A stretch of DNA of 5,745 nt from the NCBI GenBank assembly GCA_938007945.1, contig CALLME010000087.1, forward strand, positions 1 through 5,745, read 5' to 3'. The DNA comes from an uncultured Caulobacterales bacterium (GTDB lineage: Bacteria > Pseudomonadota > Alphaproteobacteria > Caulobacterales > Maricaulaceae). The position numbers were made by a program, and so were the translations under genes. Positions 1 to 5,745 of this stretch are shown piece by piece; the stretch's first letter is position 1, and every line of letters starts with the position of its first letter. Below the pieces are notes generated by a model. That model saw only the letters and a list, made by a program, of their open reading frames with translations. It was not told the origin of the DNA and did not search any database.

Positions 1-507
1 ATCATTCTGCCACGTGATTTCGCCCTGCACATGATCCGTGATTTTTGTCTCACCGTCGGGCACTCTGAAACGCACCGTATATGGTCGTTCAGAGGTGTCA
101 GCTTTATCCCGCCAAGGGGACCGAAATGCCGTCTCGCGCGACGCGCGTATGGTCTCAAGCTCCTCTGGTGTGCAGTAACATTTATAGGCTTTGCCATCTT
201 CGAGTAGCGTGTGCGCCGCTGCGACATGGGCGTCGGCTCGCTGGCTCTGATACACTATCTCATCATCAAATTTCAGCCCAAGCCAATCAAGTCCGTCGAG
301 TATGGCTTGTGTCGCCTCATCAGTAGAGCGCGCTTTATCCGTATCCTCAATGCGAAGGCGAAAGCGCGCGTCATGGCCTAGCCCCGCCATATGCTTCGTA
401 AAATAATAATTAAACAGAGCCGTGCGCGCGCCGCCAATATGCAAAAAGCCTGTCGGGGAGGGAGCAAATCGTGTGACAATATTTTGGGCAGGCTTTTGTG
501 CACTCAT
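1..507 (-). CDS. gltX: Glutamyl-tRNA synthetase, N-terminal part (cut by left window edge)
   Basis: Class I aminoacyl-tRNA synthetase that joins glutamate to tRNA-Glu using ATP in the cytoplasm. About 169 residues are visible, roughly the first third of a family member (usually 450-480); the KMSKS loop and anticodon-binding domain lie outside the window. The Rossmann-fold start is clear: TRFAPSPTGFLHIGGARTAL carries the HIGH-type signature (HIGG), followed by LRIEDTDKARS and by DGLDWLGL. A CYC pair near residues 110-112 is the first half of the usual zinc-site region, but no second Cys/His pair is seen after it, as in many members that have lost zinc. A few extra residues (AGLGHDA) sit just before the RIEDTD strand. 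Two in-frame ATGs exist, at 522 and 507. I chose 507 because a GAGA lies about 9 nt before it, while 522 has no Shine-Dalgarno. It is transcribed divergently from comEC. The family call is secure; the start is moderately sure. Confidence 0.95.
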   Translation of the reverse strand, partial: MSAQKPAQNIVTRFAPSPTGFLHIGGARTALFNYYFTKHMAGLGHDARFRLRIEDTDKARSTDEATQAILDGLDWLGLKFDDEIVYQSQRADAHVAAAHTLLEDGKAYKCYCTPEELETIRASRETAFRSPWRDKADTSERPYTVRFRVPDGETKITDHVQGEITWQND

Positions 508-612
508 AAAGGGTAATCTCATTTTTTGCTGCGTAACGCGAGCATCTCTGATAGCGTGGCGTCTCTATCTCATAAGAGGCTGGAAATTAACAGAGAAAAA
601 CAAGATTTTAGC
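508..612. promoter_or_regulatory. Divergent gltX/comEC intergenic region, presumed promoters
   Basis: This gap of about 105 bp separates the preferred gltX start (507, minus) from the preferred comEC start (613, plus), so it should hold promoters for both genes. I see no convincing -35/-10 pair on either strand. The frame of comEC stays open back to a TTG at 526, so part of this stretch could be coding if comEC starts there. An AAGAGG at 574-579 resembles a Shine-Dalgarno, but the in-frame codon 6 nt after it is ATT. Confidence 0.35.
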
Positions 613-2778
613 GTGGTCAAAAACGTAGATACGGCGACCCCTTGGGACCTCGCTGTGGTCGGTTATGCGGACGCACAAGACGCCTCCGAGCGCGCGCGTC
701 GGTGGTGGCAGGCGGTGCCGTCTCATATCGCCGATATTCCTAAAACGGCGGATTGGGCTGTGGCGGCATTCGCAATCGGATGCGGACTTTATTTTGCATT
801 CCCATTTGAGCCAAACCTAGCGGTTTGCGGTGCCATTTCTGCGGCGGGCTTGCTGGCTTGGATGATTGCAACGAAATGGCAGTGGCAGTCTTTACTACTT
901 CTTCTCGTCATATTTGCGAGCCTCGGTCTCACCCGCGCGACTTGGCATAGCAAGGCTGTAAACACGCCGTTTCTTGATGAAGGTTTTTATACTGTCACGG
1001 GATGGGTTGAGGCGCAGGAGCGATCTGGCAATGGTATTCGGTGGCGAATTCGCGTGCACGAAATCGAAGGCCGAAGCGCGCCTGAATCTGTTCATTCTGT
1101 GCGGATTAAAATTAATAAGCGTGGCGAAAATTCCAACATTGGGCAAGTCGGGCAGGGGGTTCAGCTTCAAGCTATACTTAGCGCCCCGCCTGGCCCTGTG
1201 GTGCCTGGCGGATACGACCCCGCACGCGCAGCCTATTTCTCGCGCATAAGCGCCTATGGATTTTCGACTTCTGCGCCCGAAGCTGTCATCCTTGAGAGTC
1301 GGCATTGGCAAGAATCGCAATCGCGCCGCATTGCCCGTTTTCGTTATGGCCTCGCCGAGCGTATCCGCGTCCAAGCCCCAGAGGCGACAGCGGGTCTGCA
1401 AGTCGCTTTGTTAACAGGGATCAGGAGTTATATACCCGACGCGCAAACTGACGCACTGCGCGCAGCAGGGCTGGCCCATGTGCTTGCGATTTCTGGGCTG
1501 CATATGGGGCTGCTCGCGGGTGGGGCTTACGCACTTTCAAGTCTGTTCCTTGCTATGATTGGTCCGCTCGCGCGGCGATATGATATGCGTAAATTTGCAG
1601 CGGTGATTGGCGCGCTATCGGCTACGGGATATCTCATTTTGTCAGGCGGATCCGTGGCAACTCAGCGCGCATATATTATGGCGCTGATTGTGTTCTTAGC
1701 AGTCATTTTGGACAGGAGAGCCTTCTCTATCCGGTCAGTCTCAATAGCGGCGCTTATCACCCTTACGCTGCATCCCGAAGCCCTTATATCAGCAGGATTT
1801 CAAATGTCATTCGCCGCCGTGATTGCGCTCGTGATTGTCTACCGTAATTGGCAAGGTCCGCTATATGAACGGCGCACGATAGGGTCGCGGTTCACGACGG
1901 GCTTGGCTACACTCTCTATTACGAGCTTCGTCGCGGGTACGGCGACAGCCGCCTATGCCGTGATGCATTTTAACCGCATGGCAAGCTACGGATTTATCGG
2001 GAATTTGCTCGCCATGCCGATTTTTACATTTGCCGTTATGCCCGCGGCCCTCGCCACTCTTATAGCCATGCCCTTTGGTCTTGAGTGGGCACCATTGCAA
2101 GTGATGGGCGCGTCACTTTCGCTTTTGCTGTGGGTGGCAGAATGGGTTGCAGGATGGTCAAGTGCAATGGTGCATATTAAGTCGCCACCGAGTTGGGTTG
2201 TCGCTATTTATAGCCTTGGGTTCTTGTGGCTGTGCCTTGGCGAAAAATCGTTGAAACTGATGAGCTTAGCTGTGTTTGCCGTTTGCCTCATCGCGTGGGC
2301 GCTGAACCCCACACCAGATATGCGTGTCTCTGATGATGGCCGGATTGCGATTTGGGACAGTGAGGCGCGAAACACGCTTTATGTCGGTTCTAACCGCGCA
2401 GACCGCTATGGCCGCGAGCAATTCACACGACGGGCAGGGGTCGCGGAGGTTGAAACACAAAGCTATGCCGATACGCTTGCATTATGTGATGCGCTGGCCT
2501 GTCGATTAGAGCTTAGCGGTAATAGCGTCTCCATTGTGAGCCATCCGTCTGAAGTTCCAGAGGAATGTCGATACTCAGACCTTATAATCCTGACTGAGCG
2601 TGATGCAGGTCCTGTCGCAAAGCGCGGCTGTAAAGCGCAAGTAATTGGCCCGAAAGAGCTAAAAACAAACGGAGCCTATGACATTTACCTCGGAGGCAAG
2701 ACTATAAAAACTGTGCAAGCCATTCCCAAAACTCGTCAAACACGGCCTTGGGGGGTGAGAACCTATCGGCGCGATTAA
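613..2778 (+). CDS. comEC: ComEC/Rec2 family DNA-uptake channel
   Basis: Polytopic inner-membrane protein of natural transformation, thought to form the pore that passes single-stranded DNA into the cytoplasm. From the 613 GTG it has 721 residues. A short cytoplasmic N-terminus is followed by membrane segments near 47-65 and 71-107. Next comes a soluble DUF4131 region (about 119-226) with the family string GGYDPARAAYF near 199-209. The Competence domain (about 256-546) contains the hallmark VLAISGLHMG near 290-299, ATQRAYIM, and GFQMSFAAV near 395-403, among many hydrophobic helices. The last 150 residues or so are soluble and carry four cysteines (about 625, 630, 652, 673). They hold no HxHxDH metal site, so the metallo-beta-lactamase domain of Bacillus ComEC is absent or degenerate, as is common in alphaproteobacteria. 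The open frame extends to TTG 526, only 3 bp from the alternative gltX start at 522; I prefer 613 to leave room for divergent promoters, but no strong Shine-Dalgarno decides it. It converges on lexA, and I see no clear terminator in the gap between them. Confidence 0.92.
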   Translation: MVKNVDTATPWDLAVVGYADAQDASERARRWWQAVPSHIADIPKTADWAVAAFAIGCGLYFAFPFEPNLAVCGAISAAGLLAWMIATKWQWQSLLLLLVIFASLGLTRATWHSKAVNTPFLDEGFYTVTGWVEAQERSGNGIRWRIRVHEIEGRSAPESVHSVRIKINKRGENSNIGQVGQGVQLQAILSAPPGPVVPGGYDPARAAYFSRISAYGFSTSAPEAVILESRHWQESQSRRIARFRYGLAERIRVQAPEATAGLQVALLTGIRSYIPDAQTDALRAAGLAHVLAISGLHMGLLAGGAYALSSLFLAMIGPLARRYDMRKFAAVIGALSATGYLILSGGSVATQRAYIMALIVFLAVILDRRAFSIRSVSIAALITLTLHPEALISAGFQMSFAAVIALVIVYRNWQGPLYERRTIGSRFTTGLATLSITSFVAGTATAAYAVMHFNRMASYGFIGNLLAMPIFTFAVMPAALATLIAMPFGLEWAPLQVMGASLSLLLWVAEWVAGWSSAMVHIKSPPSWVVAIYSLGFLWLCLGEKSLKLMSLAVFAVCLIAWALNPTPDMRVSDDGRIAIWDSEARNTLYVGSNRADRYGREQFTRRAGVAEVETQSYADTLALCDALACRLELSGNSVSIVSHPSEVPEECRYSDLIILTERDAGPVAKRGCKAQVIGPKELKTNGAYDIYLGGKTIKTVQAIPKTRQTRPWGVRTYRRD

Positions 2779-2828
2779 ATTTTGACGGCCTAAACGATGC
2801 GCCCTAGCTCAAATGCCTTCTAAGAAAA

Positions 2829-3467
2829 CTAGTGGTATTTACGCACGAGCCCAACGAGTATGCCTTGAACCTCTACGCGGTCTGGTCCGAATGTGCGTGT
2901 TGGGAAGTCAGGGTTTTCTGCAATGAGTTCAACACCTTGCGACGATTTGTAAAGGCGCTTCAGCGTCGCTTCTTCTTGGTCAACGAGGGCGACAACGATT
3001 TGATTATTACGCGCCGTATTGGCTTTGCGGACAATCACGATGTCGCCGTCGAGAATACCAGCGTTAATCATCGACTCGCCCTCAATTTCGAGCGCGAAAT
3101 GGTCTGGGCCCATCATATTTGGCGGGACTGCAATTGTATTATAGCTGTCTTCCAGCGCCGCAATCGGATTACCCGCGGCGATTTTTCCGACAAATGGGAT
3201 TGCGTATTCATCATTTGCAGGGGCCGGGTGCGCTACAGGACGCTGCACACTATCTTGCGGCAATTTCAGCACCTCAAGTGCGCGCGCTTTATTAGGCAGG
3301 CGGCGGATAAATCCGCGTTCTTCGAGCGCCGTGATAAGGCGGTGAATACCTGATTTTGACGCAAGGCCCAAAGCATCCTTCATTTCGTCATAGCTCGGCG
3401 GAACGCCTTGCGACTTAATTTTCTTATCGATTAAAAGAAGTAGGTCTTTTTGTTTTTGCGTTAGCAT
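2829..3467 (-). CDS. lexA: LexA SOS-response repressor
   Basis: Transcriptional repressor of the DNA-damage (SOS) regulon. RecA filaments on single-stranded DNA trigger its self-cleavage, which releases target promoters. The protein is 212 residues. The N-terminus ([13 protein letters not shown]) is the canonical LexA winged-helix start, with the DNA-binding helices around [20 protein letters not shown] (24-43). The C-terminal half is the S24 peptidase fold: the cleavage site is Ala98-Gly99 ([10 protein letters not shown]), the catalytic serine is Ser132 (GESM) and the lysine is Lys170 (EATLKRL). The frame is open upstream to a TTG at 3554, and another ATG occurs at 3536. The 3467 ATG is chosen because it matches the family N-terminus, has GGAG 7 nt upstream, and leaves the SOS box outside the gene. 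The operator at 3545-3559 implies autoregulation. It is convergent with comEC and divergent from the small membrane-protein ORF. Confidence 0.97.
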   Translation of the reverse strand: MLTQKQKDLLLLIDKKIKSQGVPPSYDEMKDALGLASKSGIHRLITALEERGFIRRLPNKARALEVLKLPQDSVQRPVAHPAPANDEYAIPFVGKIAAGNPIAALEDSYNTIAVPPNMMGPDHFALEIEGESMINAGILDGDIVIVRKANTARNNQIVVALVDQEEATLKRLYKSSQGVELIAENPDFPTRTFGPDRVEVQGILVGLVRKYH

Positions 3468-3474
3468 ATCAGCA

Positions 3475-3480
3475 CTCCAA
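3475..3480 (-). promoter_or_regulatory. lexA ribosome binding site
   Basis: Read on the minus strand this is TTGGAG, with its GGAG 7 nt before the ATG at 3467. It supports that start over the in-frame alternatives at 3536 (ATG) and 3554 (TTG), neither of which has a comparable Shine-Dalgarno. Confidence 0.75.
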
Positions 3481-3544
3481 ATATGTGTGCTGTCCTTATC
3501 GCCGCGAACCACCCGCGCGAAACAAAACAGCAACATGCGAATCT

Positions 3545-3559
3545 GTTCTGGCAATGTTC
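3545..3559. promoter_or_regulatory. LexA operator (alphaproteobacterial SOS box)
   Basis: The sequence is GTTC, seven bases (TGGCAAT), GTTC: an exact match to the direct-repeat GTTC-N7-GTTC motif known for LexA of alphaproteobacteria such as Rhodobacter and Rhizobium. It lies 78 bp upstream of the lexA start and just inside a TTGACA on the minus strand, so bound LexA would cover the promoter. This is the expected arrangement for autorepression. I found no second perfect copy in the intergenic region. Confidence 0.9.
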
Positions 3560-3573
3560 CGACGGATTGTCAA
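3545..3573 (-). promoter_or_regulatory. Candidate lexA promoter
   Basis: The minus strand has a perfect TTGACA at 3573-3568. With a 17-bp spacer the -10 would be CAGAAC at 3550-3545, only a 3 of 6 match to TATAAT, but alphaproteobacterial promoters often rely on a strong TTGAC. The putative -10 and spacer overlap the SOS box, which fits direct blocking of RNA polymerase by LexA. The transcript would have a 5' leader of roughly 70 nt. Confidence 0.55.
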
Positions 3574-3578
3574 CTAAC

Positions 3579-3606
3579 TTTACAATGGTTATCGTCAACC
3601 TATGCT
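3579..3606 (+). promoter_or_regulatory. Candidate promoter for the small membrane-protein ORF
   Basis: TTTACA (3579-3584) and TATGCT (3601-3606) are separated by 16 bp and point toward the ORF at 3665. The match is moderate, and the surrounding AT-rich DNA makes chance hits likely. The SOS box ends 19 bp upstream of this -35, so LexA bound there would not sit squarely on this promoter. A short GGTT-N6-AACC inverted repeat (3587-3600) lies in the spacer. Confidence 0.3.
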
Positions 3607-3664
3607 CGCTATTATCTATTTTCTTAGCTTTATGGTACTATTAATGGGTGCTTTTTAGACCCCA

Positions 3665-3979
3665 ATGATGACGAGTATGAAAACTGAACAAAGATATATT
3701 TCGCATCTAAAATCCCATTATCCAGCGGTTTACAAAGACAACCCCTATGCTCTGGGCGCGGAAAAAGATCACAGGGTTATTAGAAAGCGCCTTCTTCTCA
3801 GCATTATTTTTACGCGCAGGAAGACAGATGAGGCAAAAAAAGAATATAAATTGGCCAAGCAAGATGCCATTGTAAGGCGATTAAAAGCTAAAGCTTGGCT
3901 ATTACTTCTCGCGATTTATTCGATGATACCTATCAGCTTTGTCGCATTTATTCTATTTATCGGCACGCTTCCCAATTAA
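3665..3979 (+). CDS. Small basic tail-anchored membrane protein, unknown function
   Basis: I do not recognise this 104-residue protein. The first 77 residues or so are hydrophilic and strongly basic (about 20 Lys/Arg against 8 Asp/Glu), with a short hydrophobic patch (LLLSIIF, 43-49). One strong membrane helix follows at about 78-101 (from WLLLLAIYS to FILFIG), then a three- or four-residue tail. The positive-inside rule predicts a cytoplasmic N-terminus and a C-terminal anchor. In-frame ATGs occur at 3665, 3668 and 3677, and a stop at 3656 rules out an earlier start; none has a clear Shine-Dalgarno. The region is about 39% G+C by hand count, against roughly 55-60% in sampled rows of trpC and comEC. 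Its last 27 bp overlap the 3' end of trpC on the other strand. It is divergent from lexA and may be SOS-linked (inference). A chance ORF cannot be excluded, but the coherent soluble-plus-anchor layout argues for a real gene. Confidence 0.6.
   Translation: MMTSMKTEQRYISHLKSHYPAVYKDNPYALGAEKDHRVIRKRLLLSIIFTRRKTDEAKKEYKLAKQDAIVRRLKAKAWLLLLAIYSMIPISFVAFILFIGTLPN
3852..3901 (-). terminator. Possible trpDC terminator hairpin inside the small ORF
   Basis: GCCAAGC (3854-3860) and GCTTGGC (3893-3899) form a perfect 7-bp inverted repeat, extendable to 9 bp with one G-U pair, around a 32-nt loop. On the minus strand it lies about 50 nt after the trpC stop and is followed by a T-rich stretch ending in seven Ts (the A7 at 3835-3841). 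The long loop and the roughly 10-nt gap to the T run make it a weak candidate. It falls inside the opposite-strand ORF. Confidence 0.25.
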
Positions 3980-4771
3980 CTGCTCGGTTGCCTCCGTCAC
4001 ATCGTCTTGACGCATCAAACTTTCCCCCACCAGAAACGCCTGCGCGCCTTTTTCTGTGAGACTTAGCACGTCATCAGATGTGAAAATGCCGCTTTCTGCC
4101 ACGAGGAATGCATTTCTGGGCGCATTCGGGGCAAGTTCTGCGAAAGTGACGAGCGTGGTGTGGAACGTCCGCAGGTCACGATTATTAATGCCGATGAGCG
4201 TTGCGCCAAGTGCCACGGCACGGGCCATCTCAGACGCGTCATGTGTTTCTACGAGGGCGTCCATGCCGAGGCGCGCCGCTTCTCGCATCAAGGCACGTGC
4301 CGTTCGGTCATCAATCATGCCCATGATAATGAGCACGCAATCCGCGCCGAGGGCGCGCGATTCAGCGATTTGGATGGGCTCGAGCATAAAGTCTTTGCGT
4401 AGCAGCGGGAGAGGTGAGGCCTTACGGACATGGTCAAAAATCGTGTTGCTACCTTGAAAGCCTGGGCCGTCGGTGAGGACAGACAGACAAACCGCACCGC
4501 CGCGCTCATATGACAATGCAATGTTCACAGGATCGAAATCCGTACGGATGAGCCCTTTGGACGGGCTGGCTTTTTTAACTTCCGCGATGAGGGCAGGGCT
4601 TACCTTAGCTGTGCGCGCTAAAGCCTCCGTAAATCCACGTGGGGCGGGTAGGCGTTCGCTGTAACTGCGTAGCTCTGAAATAGAGGTGCGCGCCTTAAGC
4701 GCAGCCACTTCGTCCGCTTTATAAGCTGCGATTTTTTTGAGCACGTCTGGTGCGTCCATCAAACTAGCCAT
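3953..4771 (-). CDS. trpC: Indole-3-glycerol phosphate synthase
   Basis: Cytoplasmic TIM-barrel enzyme of tryptophan synthesis. It closes the indole ring, converting carboxyphenylamino-deoxyribulose phosphate to indole-3-glycerol phosphate with loss of CO2 and water. The length of 272 residues is normal for a stand-alone TrpC, with no fused TrpF. Expected active-site residues are all visible: Glu64 and Lys66 in IAEVKKASPSKG, Lys126 in LLRKDF, Glu175 in ALVETHD, Asn197 in GINNRDL, and Glu226-Ser227 in VAESGI. The family strings LSVLTD and FQGS near 96-109 are also present. The frame opens further upstream to 4822, but the ATG at 4771 is chosen because GAGGTG precedes it and it overlaps the trpD stop by 8 bp, a typical translational-coupling junction. 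Its 3' end overlaps the convergent small ORF by 27 bp. A second start at 4759 (MDAPDV) is possible. Confidence 0.96.
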   Translation of the reverse strand: MASLMDAPDVLKKIAAYKADEVAALKARTSISELRSYSERLPAPRGFTEALARTAKVSPALIAEVKKASPSKGLIRTDFDPVNIALSYERGGAVCLSVLTDGPGFQGSNTIFDHVRKASPLPLLRKDFMLEPIQIAESRALGADCVLIIMGMIDDRTARALMREAARLGMDALVETHDASEMARAVALGATLIGINNRDLRTFHTTLVTFAELAPNAPRNAFLVAESGIFTSDDVLSLTEKGAQAFLVGESLMRQDDVTEATEQLIGKRADK

Positions 4772-5745
4772 TGGACACCTCAATGAGTTTGTGGAGGGCT
4801 TTGCGGGCTTTGCCACTATCAATGGACACGGCCGCCATATCTATACCGCTCGGGATATCATCTGCGAGCCCCGCAATCATCAAAGCCGCGCCACTATTGA
4901 GCAGCACGATATCGCGGTAGGCGGAATGCTGCGCACCAAGAAGTTCTGTCAAAGCCAGAGCATTCTGCGCAGGCTCTCCTCCGCGCAAGGATTCAATTGT
5001 TGTAAGGTCAAAACCATAGCTCTGAGGCGAAACGGTAAAGTCCCGCAGCGCGCCATTTTTGACTTCTGTCACATGCGTAGTGCCTGTTGTTGTGATTTCA
5101 TCTAGTCCGTCTTCGCCGTGCACGACCCAAATATACTCCGCGCCCAAATCATCCAGTGCTTCGGCCATGGGGCGGCGAAAACGATCTTCTGCCACGCCGA
5201 GCAGCATACGTCTCGCGCCAGCTGGATTACTCATTGGGCCGAGGAGGTTGAAGAGTGTGCGGATGCCAAGCGCTTTGCGAGCCGGACCAACATGGCGCAT
5301 GGCGGGGTGATGGTTGGGCGCGAAAAGAAAGCCAACGCCAGCTTTGTCCACACATTCTGCCGCTTTTTCAGGGCTAATGGCGAGGTTTACGCCAAGAATT
5401 GAGAGGGTGTCCGCCGTCCCCGTTAAACTACTGGCTGCGCGGTTGCCGTGTTTGGCCACCTTCGCGCCTGCACCTGCACAGACAAGCGCCGTTGCAGTTG
5501 AGATAGAGAGTGTGTGTAAGCCCGTGCCGCCTGTGCCAACGATATCAATAACGTCATAGTCAATATGCACGGGCGTCATATGCGCGCGCATAACGGCTGT
5601 GCCGACGCGGATTTCATCTGCTGTCAGGCCAACGGCTTCAAGGCCCAAGAGCAGGGCGGCGACTTGAGCGTCATTGCTTTCGCCCGCGAGGATAGTGGTC
5701 AGCGCGCCTTCTAAGGCGTCAGCGCTGAGGCGCTCGCCACTTGCA
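4764..5745 (-). CDS. trpD: Anthranilate phosphoribosyltransferase (start beyond right edge)
   Basis: Second committed enzyme of the tryptophan pathway: it transfers phosphoribose from PRPP to anthranilate in the cytoplasm. The frame is open to the window end, giving 326 visible residues of a family usually 335-350 long, so only about 10-20 N-terminal residues are missing. The TTG at 5648 is internal: family-like helical sequence continues upstream of it (SADALEGALTTILAGESNDA). Motifs in order: the PRPP loop DIVGTGGTGLHTLSIST (about 67-83 of the visible part), KHGNRAASS (about 98-106), FAPNHHPAM, FNLLGPMSNPAGARR, the metal-binding HGEDGLDEIT, RGGEPAQNA and LNSGAALMIAG. One oddity is that the PRPP loop reads GTGGTG where most homologues have GTGGDG, and LSIST replaces the common NIST. 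There is no fused glutamine amidotransferase in the visible part. It overlaps trpC by 8 bp and shares its operon. Confidence 0.96.
   Translation of the reverse strand, partial: ASGERLSADALEGALTTILAGESNDAQVAALLLGLEAVGLTADEIRVGTAVMRAHMTPVHIDYDVIDIVGTGGTGLHTLSISTATALVCAGAGAKVAKHGNRAASSLTGTADTLSILGVNLAISPEKAAECVDKAGVGFLFAPNHHPAMRHVGPARKALGIRTLFNLLGPMSNPAGARRMLLGVAEDRFRRPMAEALDDLGAEYIWVVHGEDGLDEITTTGTTHVTEVKNGALRDFTVSPQSYGFDLTTIESLRGGEPAQNALALTELLGAQHSAYRDIVLLNSGAALMIAGLADDIPSGIDMAAVSIDSGKARKALHKLIEVSNG
4776..4781 (-). promoter_or_regulatory. trpC ribosome binding site within the end of trpD
   Basis: GAGGTG on the minus strand lies 4 nt before the ATG at 4771 (6 nt counted from GAGG), inside the last codons of trpD. 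It fixes the trpC start and indicates that TrpC translation is coupled to that of TrpD. Confidence 0.7.

Noticed and set aside
81..326. 81-residue plus-strand ORF at the left edge
   Set aside because: It is antisense to gltX, whose reading frame carries clear synthetase motifs.
895..1401. 168-residue minus-strand ORF within comEC
   Set aside because: It is antisense to the DUF4131 region of comEC; the predicted peptide is Arg-rich without recognisable motifs.
2768..2809. GGCGC/GCGCC inverted repeat between comEC and lexA as a terminator
   Set aside because: The stem is only 5 bp with a long loop and no T run on either side.
2832..3353. 173-residue plus-strand ORF opposite lexA
   Set aside because: It is antisense to a complete lexA with catalytic residues in place, and shows no family signature of its own.
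3468..3554. In-frame N-terminal extension of lexA (TTG 3554 or ATG 3536)
   Set aside because: It would run through or abut the SOS box and promoter, lacks a Shine-Dalgarno, and goes beyond the canonical LexA N-terminus at 3467.
3835..3841. A7 run in the small ORF as a programmed frameshift site
   Set aside because: The run fits a slippery heptamer, but I see no meaningful extended product in another frame and no supporting downstream structure; more likely ordinary AT-rich sequence.
4056..4457. 133-residue plus-strand ORF opposite trpC
   Set aside because: It is a shadow of the intact, motif-complete trpC; the composition is Ser/Arg/Ala-rich with no recognisable domain.
1..5745. CRISPR arrays, tRNA/rRNA genes, insertion sequences, phage or toxin-antitoxin modules
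   Set aside because: No repeat-spacer pattern, RNA gene signature, transposase or integrase motif was seen on either strand.

Overview
The window looks like the chromosome of an alphaproteobacterium of moderate G+C. The evidence is the gene set (gltX, a ComEC that lacks an intact metallo-beta-lactamase domain, lexA, trpC, trpD) and a perfect GTTC-N7-GTTC operator, the alphaproteobacterial form of the SOS box, just upstream of lexA. A marine relative of the Hyphomonadales/Maricaulales is a guess only.

Layout from left to right: the N-terminal third of gltX on the minus strand, running off the left edge; comEC on the plus strand, divergent from gltX; lexA on the minus strand, convergent with comEC after about 50 bp; an AT-rich stretch (about 3560-3960) holding the lexA control region and an unrecognised 104-residue plus-strand ORF with one C-terminal membrane segment; then trpC and trpD on the minus strand. 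These two overlap by 8 bp, and trpD runs off the right edge a few residues short of its start.

Functionally, trpD and trpC carry out two successive steps of tryptophan synthesis and look translationally coupled. LexA is the SOS repressor and very probably represses itself through the operator at 3545-3559. ComEC is the inner-membrane channel for DNA uptake. GltX charges tRNA-Glu.

The unusual part is the gap between lexA and trpC. In many alphaproteobacteria this slot holds moaC and moeA. Here it holds an AT-rich, divergently oriented ORF for a small, very basic, tail-anchored membrane protein that shares its upstream region with lexA. A small membrane-protein gene next to lexA recalls yneA in Bacillus, divS in Corynebacterium and chiZ in Mycobacterium, which are SOS-induced division inhibitors. 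An analogous role here is a hypothesis based on position and topology, not on homology.
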